The notes beneath the pieces were generated by a model. That model saw only the letters and a program-made list of their open reading frames with translations, was not told the origin of the DNA and ran no database searches. Below are positions 48,673 through 59,646 of a stretch of 64,000 nt of DNA, piece by piece. Every line of letters starts with the position of its first letter. The stretch's first letter is position 1. Source of the stretch: Xylogone sp. PMI_703. Its lineage: Eukaryota > Ascomycota > Leotiomycetes. The stretch spans positions 6,200,001 through 6,264,000 of the forward strand of contig JAJTUQ010000003.1 in NCBI GenBank assembly GCA_021399445.1, read 5' to 3'. Position numbers and translations under genes: made by a program.

Positions 48673-50459
48673 ATGGAGGAGAAAGCGAAAACCCGGGCTG
48701 AGCTCCGTCGCAGGCAGTTCTCCAAGCCCCGCGGCATGGCTGCGCTCCTCGTTCTGCTGGCATGCGTCGCGTGTCTGACGATGGGCATTCACATATGCTC
48801 CTGGAGAACGCCAAGCGTGCTGGCACGTCCTCAAGCGGTATGCGTCCAGCCAGATGCTCTCTTTCCCAGTGCCGACAAAGATGGAGCGTTGGATAAGGCG
48901 TATGAATACCTCTCAAGCGGCGCCTTCCGCAACGCCACGATTGAGCGCCTTGGAGGAGCTGTGAGGATTCCGACACAGACGTTCGATGACCTTGGTGATG
49001 TTGATGAGGACCCTCGATGGGACGTCTTCTTTGACTTCCACGCCTATCTTGAACAGACATTCCCTCGCCTTCACCGAAAGCTGCAAGTCGAGAAGGTCAA
49101 CACCCATGGGCTGCTCTATACGTGGCAGGGCAGCGATAAGGGCCTTAAACCAACATTGCTTATGGCACATCAAGATACAGTCCCTGTACCGGCTGAGACG
49201 ATTGATGACTGGGCCTACCCGCCTTGGAGCGGCGCTTACGACGGTAAATTCATCTGGGGTCGTGGTTCGAGCGATTGCAAGAACCAATTGATTGGTATTC
49301 TCGAAGCTGCTGAGGGGCTATTAGATGCTGGTTTCCAACCCCGACGTACCATTTTGCTTTCCTTTGGTTATGATGAGGAGACCTTTGGTTACCATGGTGC
49401 CGGCAACTTATCGGCCGTTATTCAGAAACGCTACGGCGATAACAGCCTTGCTGTCATAATCGACGAAGGTTCTGGCTTCGAGCAGGCCTGGGGAACTCTC
49501 TTTGCCAAGCCAGGTACTGCTGAGAAGGGTTCTACTAATGTTGAGATCATCGTTCGTACGCCGGGAGGGCATTCCTCCATCCCCCGTGACCACACGAGCA
49601 TTGGGATACTCAGCGAGATCATCACCAAGATCGAGGCCACGCAGTATCCAACCCGCCTTGATGAGCGTAATCCCTATTTTACGCAGCTCCAATGTGGTGC
49701 CACCTACGCGCCGGAGTTCCCCTCGAACCTCAAAAAGTTGCTTGCTCATCATTCGCAGCATGCCGAGCCGGATCGGCTTGCTATCGAGGCAGCCAAGCAA
49801 GGGCCAGAGATTAAGTATCTTATGCAGACATCCCAGGCCGTAGACATCATCGCCGGTGGCGCCAAAGTCAACGCAATGCCTGAGCGTGCCAGTGCTGTTG
49901 TCAATCATCGTGTTAACGTTGGCGAGACGACCCAGTCTGTCTATGACCGACTCACAGTCATCGCAGACCAGATCGCTGATAAGTATGATCTCAAATTGCA
50001 CGCCTTTGATGGGAAGGAGGAACCTCAATCCATCACTCTCATCGCCCCGCGTGGCCTCGAGGCCGCACCTATCTCGCCAGCCGATGGCTCCATCATCAGT
50101 CCCTTTTCGATCCTCGCTGGCAGTGTGCGTGCTCTCTATGGGAAGGAGACAGTCGTGAGTACGTAGTTAATCTTTCCTGTGCACTCATCTCTGTGCTCAA
50201 CTCTCTCATGGACCGGCCAAGGAACAAACTTGCTGACTAGCTCCTAGCTCCGGGTATTATGACAGGAAACACCGACACACGCTTCTTCTGGGATCTAACT
50301 AGGCACATCTTCCGTTTTGAGCCTGGTTATGATCCGGAGGATGATTCTGGTGTTGGTAACATACATACTATCAATGAGAAGGTCAATGTGAATAGCCATA
50401 TAAACCTTGTCAAATTCTTCACCCTTTTCCTCCGCAACATCGACGAGGCTGAAATCTAG
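48673..50459 (+). CDS. M20 Gly-X carboxypeptidase (vacuolar carboxypeptidase S-like)
   Basis: A zinc metallopeptidase that removes C-terminal residues from short peptides. Exons are 48673-50158 and 50248-50459, giving 565 residues. The intron donor GTACGT restores the VVTPGIMTGNTDTR block. The protein starts with a basic tail and a TM anchor (AALLVLLACVACLTMGIHI), as in vacuolar Cps1. Catalytic motifs are LLMAHQDTVPVP (zinc His and Asp), WGRGSSDCKNQ (bridging Asp), FGYDEETFGYHGA (general-base and zinc Glu), IVRTPGGHSSIPRDHTSIG (dimerisation-domain His) and the terminal MTGNTDTR zinc-ligand region. The body is more G/C-rich than the flanking intergenic DNA. It lies close to a possible RiPP pair, so peptide trimming is conceivable, but a housekeeping vacuolar role is equally likely. 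Confidence 0.93.
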
Positions 50460-51382
50460 ACCTTGCGTAGCATGGGCTGAAAGAAGGCTAAGAAGGCCCA
50501 GGTGCTAATAAAGCATAGGGGTTCCCAGTGGCAGGTTTGAGTCTGTTAATTGGGAATCGAAGTCAGCCAGTAGGCTGAACGTAGATTAATCTGACCCATT
50601 ATTCCTCCCAGAAGGAAGCCCTCTCATATTTTGATAGAGGATTATAGGAACTTCCCCCTATGGTTGGGCTTACATTCTAAGCCAACTATTGCAGACAGAA
50701 ATTGGATTGTTCATATAATTTTCTGCTAGTGATTTGCCTAGTGACACCTTTTGTCAGTTTCCCATAAGCTCTTACTGACTCCCAGGTCGTTCTCCATACT
50801 ACAAAGAATATGCGAAGAAGGCTATACAAGGATCAGTCTAAGGGACCACAAATAAAAATGGCTTGATTATCCAATACAATACTGTAGTCGGATAAAGGGT
50901 CTTTGTAGGCCACGTGGGAGCATGCGAAAGCTCCAACGGGTTGTGTCTCCAGGGTCTAGCTCCGCTAAAAGTTGCTGTTCAGCGCTTCAACCCACCCGTT
51001 CAGCAGTAACCTTAAAACACACCTTGTATGGCACACGTGGATGGTAGTAATAGCTAATATTCAATCCTCGGCACGGAACCTCCAGGCGAATTCTAGAAAA
51101 GCTTCTTTTGCTCATAAAAGCCACTTACTCTCGCCGACAGTTTCCTCCTGTATGGATAGCACATCAGTGACATGCCGGTTCATCTCATGTGCACCAATGA
51201 AGCTCCCAGGCGGGAGCAACGTGCCCCGAGATCCCTGTAGGAAATCCGCCGTGTTCCGCTGGGGCTAATTAATCCAGGGCTGGGGACAGCATACAAGTAT
51301 ATCGTCGCCCTCAGGAACGATGGAGAGTATTGTCGCATTCTGCCCCCAATTGATTCCTCTGTACCTCAATTGCAATACCATT
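50460..51382. other. Intergenic region
   Basis: About 920 bp between two plus-strand genes. Short frames occur at 50972-51268, but they have no protein features. It includes the promoter of the next gene. No repeat was recognised. Confidence 0.45.
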
Positions 51383-52429
51383 ATGCAGTACAGATTTTTA
51401 AGCAGCCTTGCCTTCGCTGCAGGCCTGTTGTGCAATAATGCCTCCGCGCTAAACATCACCATATCACAGCCCGGCGTTCCGTTCGTACCAGGCAGAACCC
51501 TCCCTGCACCGCATGCTGCCTCTCAATGTGATGAGATTGTAGAGCTGTTCCAGAGGCTAGGCCGTTCAACTGTGTGGAACCTTATGGACAAAATCCACTT
51601 TGAAGGCACCACGTTCGAGCCTGAAGGAATGGTGCGTATTGGGGAAGACCGTTATTTCGTCAGTGCTGGAGAGTATACCACCAAGACAGTCTCATATGGC
51701 GGTGGTACAATCATCAACGGCACTGATCGCACTCCTGGCTCTGGATTTGGCCACATGATCGTCTTCGATGGCAAAGGAAAACGAATTGCCGATGCTACTA
51801 TCACTGCCCGTGGAGCAATTGAGTACCACAATGGTGGGCTCGACTATGACGGCAAATACATCTGGGCTACGATCGCCCAATACCGTCCCAACACCACCGC
51901 GACTATTGTGCGTATTGACCCTCGAACACTCGAGCCAACACCAATGTTTCACACGAATGACCACGAGGGAGGAATTGTTCACGACACGCTCACAGGCAAT
52001 CTCGTAACTCTCAACTGGGGTTCTCGCAACGGCTCTACCTGGAACTTGCGGCAAAAATTTCGAAAGCTTCCAGCCAACACTCCGCCGCTGTCGGTCACCC
52101 GCAATCCCTCCTATTTTGTCGACTACCAAGACTGCAAGTTTCTTGGCCATCCTAGAGCATTCGATAGACGAGGCGTTATGCTGTGCTCTGGAGTTGCCAC
52201 AATCGCCAATTACAACCTCGGCGGCATTGCTATTGTCGATTTGGAGACCCTTACACCGCTCGCTGAAGTCCCGATTACTATGACTAGTGATCTGGGAGTG
52301 GCAATTACGGAGAACCCGGTAGAGGTGGCAGTTGTAAATGGGAGACTAAGGTTGTATTGGCTACCGGATCAGTTCAACTCGACACTTTACGTGTACGAAG
52401 CTGAACCGAACAGCCCGCGAGAGTATTAG
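51383..52429 (+). CDS. Secreted DUF6454-like beta-propeller protein
   Basis: A single exon of 348 residues. An upstream in-frame ATG at 51320 exists, but the ATG at 51383 places a clean signal peptide (MQYRFLSSLAFAAGLL, then CNNASA) at the N-terminus and is preferred. The mature protein has blade-like repeats: HFEGTTFEPEGMVRIGEDRYFVSAGEY, GHMIVFDGKGKRIADATI, YHNGGLDYDGKYIWATIAQY, TIVRIDPRTLEP, HEGGIVHDTLTGNLVTLNWGSR and GGIAIVDLETLTPLAEVPI. This pattern fits the DUF6454 family of extracellular six-bladed-type proteins with no known activity. Several N-glycosylation sequons are present. It follows the carboxypeptidase on the same strand. The enzymatic function, if any, is unknown. Confidence 0.75.
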   Translation: MQYRFLSSLAFAAGLLCNNASALNITISQPGVPFVPGRTLPAPHAASQCDEIVELFQRLGRSTVWNLMDKIHFEGTTFEPEGMVRIGEDRYFVSAGEYTTKTVSYGGGTIINGTDRTPGSGFGHMIVFDGKGKRIADATITARGAIEYHNGGLDYDGKYIWATIAQYRPNTTATIVRIDPRTLEPTPMFHTNDHEGGIVHDTLTGNLVTLNWGSRNGSTWNLRQKFRKLPANTPPLSVTRNPSYFVDYQDCKFLGHPRAFDRRGVMLCSGVATIANYNLGGIAIVDLETLTPLAEVPITMTSDLGVAITENPVEVAVVNGRLRLYWLPDQFNSTLYVYEAEPNSPREY

Positions 52430-53172
52430 ATAGGTAGATTATGAAAATAAGAATGATAAATAAAAATGAAATTAATTTCGTTACATTGTTAAGAAAATTG
52501 CCACATGTACTTCGTCCAGTGGTGTTACTTCAATAATTGTCTCTTATGTTGAAGCAAACATTGTGGATAGTTACATTCCTTAAAGCGTATTCTTCCGTGA
52601 TGTGAACAAAGTGATTGATTGGCCAGCAGAACTATCATCCTTACTCCGTAGTACCATTGGAATGAGCGTCGAAAACGCACATGTGCGGTTTCGTCCTTGC
52701 GTAGCAAGATACGAGTGAAGCTCGTTCCCCTCACACGAAAAGAAGCTAAGGGAAGATAAGTGAGACAACTTGACAAGTTTAGTTAGAAGTACAAAAGTCA
52801 ATGATAGCTTTCTTTAGCTTTTGATTCCTCATAAAGTTTGCTTAAAGCTTGGTTTCATCTAAATGTTGACATACCGCCTTTAGTGCACCGTCTCTCATCT
52901 GTCACAAAAAGGCTTGGCCGCAACCGGCGCCGTAAACACTGAGATAGCTTAATAATGAGCACTAGCTGATAAGAGCATGCAGCCTTGTAGGCGAAGCGTT
53001 TCAAATTCCGGCACTTCAGTGCCGTACCTGTGTACCTGCAGACCGCCGCCAGACCGCTAATTAATTAATTGCCCTATAACCCTCCTCCCTTCTCCGCTTC
53101 AGATTGTCTCAAAAATCAGACTTTCAATTCTCAAGCATTTAATCTCAAGCTTCATAACTAAACTCAACTGTC
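52430..53172. other. Intergenic region
   Basis: About 740 bp. Antisense frames at 52525-52801 have no features. TTAATTAATTAATT-like sequence and a CT-rich stretch (53075-53100) precede the MYND gene and are probably its promoter. Confidence 0.45.
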
Positions 53173-54277
53173 ATGGCGCTCCCTTTGGAGCCCCGTTGTC
53201 CAATTTGCGACAAAAAGGAAAATCTCCTGCGATGCCAGGCTTGCAGAGTAGTCCACTATTGCGGCCGTGACCACCAGGTCGCTGATAGACCCAATCACAA
53301 GAGAGCCTGCAAGGCTATCATGGAAGCCCAGGTAGACCTCAATGAAGCAGAACAGGAGTTGCGCGATTTTCCCGGAGATGGGTTGACCCCGGCAAATCCT
53401 TTTGAAACTGCACCTGGCCACTTCTGGGGTATCCACGGAACTCGACCTTATAGTAAGTAGCTTTAGAATCTTCACATCTCAAGACTGCTTTGCTTATTCC
53501 AAGGACCAAAGTCTGGATAGATCAGTGTACTAATGGCTTTGATCATCAGTGCAATACCGATACACTCTCGTAGAAGCCCTTGTGAAAGTCAAGACTCGCG
53601 CTGCAGTTCAATCGGCTCTCGACCATCTCTTGGACATGCTTCGCCTCTGTCGTGGTGATAATCAGGGAGTCCGCGATGTTGCTCCAGCATTGTTTCTAAG
53701 ACTGGGTAAAGATCAAGAATGCTATGACTTTGTGAAGTGGTGGGCTACAACTGGCAACAGAAGTGACTATGACTGGGGAGATATGAGCCTGCCATATCTG
53801 GACATCAAGGATGCAGATGTATTTGAAGATATCGCGGCTGTCTCAAGGAGATTTCCAGACCTCAGCCACCTCGTATCAATTACTTTGTTAAAGATCAGGC
53901 TGTTGCACGATTTGAGAAGCCTGCAAAGTTCCACTGTAGTAGGCACCATGGCTTCCTTGCCTCAGGAAATCGTCGACAACATTCGCGGGAAGCTTGTCAG
54001 CTCGATTGTAGCTAGAAATAAGGACCTTATGGAAAGTAACGATCATAGTACTGCTATCCAACGGCTGGAGTCCCAGATTGGGCAGTTATGCGAAGACGTT
54101 AACAAAGCAAACCCTCATTTCTGGCCTGCTCTTCTTAATCCGGGAAACAATCTGAAAGCTCGCCCGCAGTTCTACGGCCGTGGAGGGGCCGAGGAGATGC
54201 AGCTAGTGCTCCAGTATTCATATAACTCTTGGATTGAGACGCCTGGTGCAATCGACATAATTCGGGAGAAGATGTGA
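53173..54277 (+). CDS. MYND-type zinc-finger protein
   Basis: Exons are 53173-53452 and 53550-54277, giving 335 residues. The intron has a TACTAAT branch point and joins RPY to MQYRYTL. Residues 9-46 form a complete MYND finger (CPICDKKENLLRCQAC, VVHYCGRDHQ, HKRACK), a protein-protein interaction module. The rest is helical, with YTLVEALVKVKTRAAVQSALDHLLDMLRLCRGDNQGVRD resembling the conserved tail found in many fungal MYND-only proteins. No SET domain is present, so methyltransferase activity is not expected. Function is unknown. Confidence 0.9.
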
Positions 54278-54864
54278 TCTATCACCTGCCTAGACGGCTA
54301 GGGAACATTTTTTTCTCTTTGACGGTATTATCAGAGTAACGGATAGACAAAAGAGAACACAGTAAGATATATGGATTGCACATGTGCATGGCTGAGTAAG
54401 GTAAAAGCTGGTGAGCTAGAATATCTGGTGGGGATTAGGTTATGCAAGCCGTATGATTCCCCATACCAGAGACGCAAATTGTTGGATCAGGTGTTTAGCG
54501 GGTTCCTTTTGATAGAGTTTGGGGATTTGAACACCAACCTGCACTAGGAATGAAAATAGATTATTCAAGTTAGCCTTATTAATAAATCTGTGGATAAGTC
54601 CTATAGGTAGTCCGGAGTCCCGGGGCAGAGGTTTCTTTTGTAGGAGATATAGGACTAATAACACACAACACATTGCTTACCTCCAGCCGAAATTCAGCGT
54701 TATTTCTGGTTTCTTGTATTTCCGTGAATATAGGATCCTCAATACCCTATTCAAAATGACTTAATTATTAAGTTATCACAAAAGTCAAGGATATACGCCA
54801 CTCCTCAATCAACTTATTTGTCTTTCTCTAGCTATTGGCACATATCTAACTGGCGTTTTAGCTA
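54278..54864. other. Intergenic, convergent 3' ends
   Basis: About 590 bp between the MYND gene (plus) and the GH79 gene (minus). One short antisense frame (54440-54673) has no features. Nothing recognised. Confidence 0.45.
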
Positions 54865-56688
54865 TTAGTGATGGAAATTCACAATCACCGCCTGTGAATG
54901 CCCAACATTTACAGTGAACCGATGGCCGTTTTGTGGCTTGATGATTTCCGCAATATCTGACCCAACCTTTACCGGCCGTCCCTGCGCCTTTTCATAATCA
55001 TAACTTATTCCAGCAACTGTGATGTTCGTGTCAGCTGTCGCGCCGGGAGCTGTCATGAGTTCCACAGTAGCATATGAGTAGCCCTTAATAGAACCAAGAT
55101 CAAATTTGACTTGAGGACGGACGCTCGTGGAGTCAGACGGATCCCAGGCATGGAAATTAAGTATTGCTATCCGATCGAGTTTACCGTTTTCATATGCCGC
55201 ATATGCGGAGTAATAATCGCTATTCAAGTCTATGTTGTTGATCCGTGTATTACGAGAGGATCCTATGAATTTCGAGATAAAAATGTGCCCATAGTATGGA
55301 GGCTTGACTGTTGGACCAGTTCCATTCACAACGATTGGTAGCCAAGCCGCGTATCTATAGGACGTGCCTTGGTGGAGATGCATTCGTGAAATTCCCTAGA
55401 AAAATTCTTTAGTAAATGAGCATCGTGGCTTGAATGACAAACCGTACTTTAGAAGCAAGATACAGTTCATAGTCCACTATAAACATCGCGGAACCGAAGA
55501 CATCGGAGACACCATGAGATCCTTGACCGGATACACTGTTGGTCTCGCCAATGGTGTATGTGCGACCAGCAGCGGTGTGCATAGTATTTAGGTCAACATG
55601 TAAGCTACAATTTATCTTCACACTCGTGTGGTTCATAAGGGTTCCTATAAATGTTAATGCCCATCAGTGCTCCATAGGGATAGAGAAGTACCTTGAAGAG
55701 TTGGGTTTAAAGAAGTCCCGGAGATATATCTAGTAATAAAGTTAGCAAACTATGTAAGGATTCATGTCAATAGGAGTAGCATATTTACCCGTGCTGGGAA
55801 ACCTCATTGATCCATCCGTCTCGGTCGTAGTTGAATGTTTTGTTCCAGATAGTCCACGGCGAGAAAAATGAATACGGAGTCGTGATGTTAAAACAACAGC
55901 ATGAAGGAGCGTAGAAACGTAGATGGTTTCCGGGTGTCTGGATATGAGTTGTTCGAGATATCCATTCATTTACCCAGTCCTGCTGTGTCCAGGTAGGGGG
56001 CCTGAAGCCAGACAATGCACCATAGTCGTTCTCATTACCAAGCTCAAATAAGTGCAACCGATCCGCCGGGATCTGGCGGAGTGACTGTTCCACTTGACCG
56101 TGCAAGTTTTCTAGATAATATGAATCATTCTTGTAGAAATTTAATCCGAAGATAAACTTCGTGCCCTTGCTGGCTGTGAAGGTCTCCCAAAATGCTGGAC
56201 CGATAGTGGAATTACGCGGCTGATCGGAGTTGTATGAGTAATCCCAGTAATTAATGATATCCTGTTTTTGCTGGGGATCATATGTAACGTGATCTCTTGT
56301 AAATGATTAGTATGCAGCAGAATAATTAGGCAAATCAAATTAGAATCCGGATGGACATACTGGGTGTTTCCACCAATGCGAATTATCTGTGGAACATCAC
56401 CGTTGAAGGCTCTCAGGTTGGCAAACATAGTATTTGTAAATTCATTCGGGTGAGATATGTTTCCTGTTAATCTCAGTACAGTCCTATGCTCACAAGGGCC
56501 ACATTCCTACCTGCGTAATCGACCCATGAGGAGAACTCTATCGAGAATGATTGAAAGTCTCTAGAGACTGGGGGACTGGCGGATGATGGGACTCGGACCG
56601 ATAGCTCGAGGTCAACGGACTCCGTCGATGCAACTGCGGCGGCTGTAACTAACGGCAGCAGCGCCGTAGTTAACCAGAAGAAGGGCAT
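54865..56688 (-). CDS. GH79 glycosidase (beta-glucuronidase type), secreted
   Basis: Exons are 56688-56511, 56463-56361, 56295-55789, 55729-55692, 55644-55448 and 55395-54865, giving 517 residues with closing phases. It includes one tiny exon of 38 nt. A signal peptide (MPFFWLTTALLPLVTAAAVA) is followed by the catalytic TIM-barrel: FQSFSIEFSSWVDYAG, QIIRIGGNTQDH, FIFGLNFYKNDS, and the acid/base Glu in HLFELGNENDYG. The nucleophile Glu is in TYTIGETNSVSGQG. A C-terminal beta-domain follows (VELMTAPGATADTNITVAG, VNVGHSQAVIVNFH). GH79 enzymes release glucuronic or 4-O-methylglucuronic acid from arabinogalactan or related glycans, implying plant cell-wall use. The exact substrate is not determined here. 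Two Zn2Cys6 genes lie next to it. Confidence 0.92.
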
Positions 56689-57279
56689 CTCCTATTATGA
56701 TGTATCTAATTGATAAACTTTTAATTCATTTAGTAAAAATATTCGCTTTATGCTGTGCTTGAAAACGTTCATTCTCGAGGACATTCCCAAGTTTATATTC
56801 CTTATTATGACTTCTAGACCGTCATTCGAAACGGCTTTATTTGCGGATAAATAGAGTTGATCGGACGTCTGTCTAGTTAAATCGGACGACTGATATATTA
56901 ATGGTGTATGATCGGTCAATTGAGCTCATATGATTATTGGACATTGATTCGTATTCCTGTGCAAAACGACATGGTTTTGGTCGATCAGCGGGGAAGGTTC
57001 AGCACCTCGTTGTTGTGCGATGCGGGGGAATTGGTTTATTCGATTTAAGGAAAGTAAAAACCATTCCAAGTACCCAAAGCTATGAGGCAATTACCATTCT
57101 AGATGTGGAATTGGTCAATTGGTCCGACTTCAAAGTTAAGGTTGTACTACAGCAATGAATAAACCTGTAACTCCAAATGAGATCCAACAGTGATTGGGTG
57201 GGAACATAGTAGTTGTTGTAAGTGCAAACCAGGGAGACATGCCGGATCTCATATTATCATCCCCCGGGGTATAGGTACA
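56689..57279. other. Intergenic region, GH79 promoter
   Basis: About 590 bp of A/T-leaning sequence upstream of the GH79 gene and downstream of the next minus-strand regulator. The CGG(N)n motifs at 56829-56894 (CGGAC, CGGACG, CGGACGAC) could be regulator half-sites. No gene. Confidence 0.4.
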
Positions 57280-59192
57280 TCAGACGAATGATATGTCTAA
57301 CCCATACCTCTCCATTAATAACTCTAAATGGCCTTGGTGGCACCTCATGAGTCTGCTGCCGAGTTTCTTCTGTGCTTGTTGTGCGGGTGCCTCATCTGAC
57401 CAGTACCGGTCAAGAAAATCGATCGTTGCCCTGGCATTTCCTAAGCTTAGAGTGTTCCAAATCCCCTGCAACCGTGCCAGTATGGTGTTCCTCTGTGATA
57501 TGTCTTCTGCCAATGTTCCCAGAAAAGCTAATGGCCAGATTAATGTAGCAGAGATAGGAGCATTGACTGGGAGACGGTCAAGCAAACGAACGACATTTTC
57601 GATGCTTTGACGGGTGAAGGAGTCCTCACAAGTGGAATTAGAGAGGATAGGTGGAAGTGGCGGATTGTTGTATACTAGTAATGCCTGCTGATAGATACGA
57701 CCGCAAAGCTCAAAGTCTTTATCACAGCCTAGCGGAGGCTGCCAAGCCTGAATGCGTGACCGAAGATTTAGCCGCTTTACTGTTATCAAATAGAGTTCTT
57801 CTTCAAGCTGAAGTTGGTCCATGGTAAACCGACTTGCATTTGTTATAGGTTCGTTCTGTTCTCTTGCAAATGCCGATATCTGCGGCACCATCTCAAAGAG
57901 CTTATGGGCACAACCAAACAGCATCCCGGAACTTTTATCGCTTGTCAAAGGCTGTGTGGCAGAAAAGCAATCAGCATCTGAAGATACGTCCATATCTGTA
58001 CTCAGTTCAGTAATATGTGCTATATAGGCATAGTACTCTTTGAGAAACTCTAATAATGGCTCTTCGTGTCGAAGCGTTTGTGATGCCAGGACCTGGAATA
58101 GCAACTGCTGTGCGGCTCGAAGGTGATATTTTAAATTTCCTTTATCATCCCCACGAACAGTCTGTATTCATTGTAAGCTTCTATTGTTCTTTCATTGAAG
58201 TCCAAGGTGAATCACCTCTAAAAAGCAGAATATTAATGTGGTGACAAGCAACCGGAGGGCATTGCTATCTGCTCCAGATACATGTTTTGTCAATCCATAC
58301 TTCAATGCCTGTAATGCCTGGCCTAAGTGGGTATAAGTTAATTGCCGGATAACATTGTTGTTATTTTTATTGCCATAATAAATTCCACTTAGTGCGAGAG
58401 GGCCCTGCAACACAGTGTTTGGATACCGAAGTGCTATTTTAGGCAATTCGGTCACGAATGCATTTCGATTACCCTGGAGGCTGACAATGCATTAGCCGTA
58501 TGGTTGATCCAGTGCTCATATAGCATCGATGAATTAGGATCTTTCAATAATCGTCCTCCAAGCGCGGGTTGACAGATAAATCGTAAGGGTTTGTGAGTGT
58601 GCTGCCTCGCTGAAGCTGATGAGGAATGGCTCATCGGAGAAGACGAGTCAGTGTCTCCATTTCTACCTTCCGACAAGGAGGGAGAAAATGGTGAGCTAGG
58701 CTGGTAGCGGGGCCGTCGAGTCGGTTTTGTGAGTGAGCATGCAGAATCTGCTACCTCCTGGGGCCAATTGCACAGCAGAACATTTCTCTCGCAGCCTAAG
58801 CAGGTAGGTCTTCGTCCATCACACTTCTTTTTGCGTGTTCGACATTTCAGACAGCCTGGATTCTGCCCGAGTGGCCTCTTTATAGCTTCAGAACGCCTCC
58901 GGTGATCCTTCGATGGTAGGTGAGATGAAGATGAGAGACGGGGGGAGGTAATCCATACAAGTTCCTGCATTTTGAGTTTTACAGACACACGAACGGTGCG
59001 ATAGTCGGAGAGCTCACTAGCACTAAACAAAAAATTGGACTGCAGTGTGCAGGAAGCAGCTTTGGAAGCCAGTCTGATAGTGATAGTGCCAAGTATTTGG
59101 CCTAATAGGAAATTTGTGCGTGACGGCTGTTTGTGTGGATGAGCCAAGAGATGAGAGATGAGAGCGGTGGAAGGAATCTTGACACTAGTCAT
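57280..59192 (-). pseudogene. Zn2Cys6 transcription factor (fungal_trans_2), one frameshift
   Basis: Exons are 59192-58216 and 58161-57280 (about 618 residues from 59192; ATG 58970 is an alternative start). The cluster reads CLKCRTRKKKCDGRRPTCLGCERNVLLC, near residue 115 in the longer form. A Ser/Pro linker precedes the PF11951-like region: LYEHWINHTANALSAS, a break, then NAFVTELPKIALRYPN, LRLLVTTLIFCFLE spliced to TVRGDDKGNLKYHLRAAQQLL, and a long helical C-terminus. The frame changes at an AGGGT (about 58470), exactly inside a block that is continuous in relatives. Exon phases close only if one base is missing there. It may be an indel error or an inactivated regulator of the neighbouring GH79 gene. 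Confidence 0.78.
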
Positions 59193-59646
59193 CCTGCAAC
59201 TGCTCTTATTGCTCCATGGTTGCTCTTCATAGCCTGAATCAATAACTTATAATAACTTAGGATTGCACTCTCTTACTTATCGATTGGTTAGAGATAAGCG
59301 CGGGGAGGACAATCAGAACTAGCTTAGACTGCGGTATTGTGCACAAATAGCTTATGCACTTATGCAATAACGTTCACATGCATACTGTTGCTCTCTTCTC
59401 TAGTTTTAAATTATCGCGATTTGTCTTAATATTTGCCAGATATTCTAACTGGAGTCTTTCATCTACACATAAGGCGCGGTGTTCGGAGCCAATATATTTC
59501 CTCTTAATTGAGTCACGTGTTGCGGCCGAGATGGGCAAGACGGGGTCTCAGAGTGAACAGTGCTCTTACATGTTTTTACCCCCTTTAACTCTCCGAAAAC
59601 CGACCTATATCTCATCACAATAGATCCGCCCCGAACTTCACACTAG
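59193..59646. other. Divergent region, probably holding a missing first exon
   Basis: About 450 bp between divergent regulator genes. An ATG at 59531 opens a short frame (MGKTGSQSEQCSYM) that could belong to the first exon of the next gene, but no donor joins it in phase, so it is not asserted. The acceptor CACTAG at 59641-59646 is good. Confidence 0.4.

Noticed and set aside
49408..50028. 206-codon minus-strand frame within the carboxypeptidase gene
   Set aside because: Antisense shadow of conserved M20 coding sequence in a G/C-richer exon.
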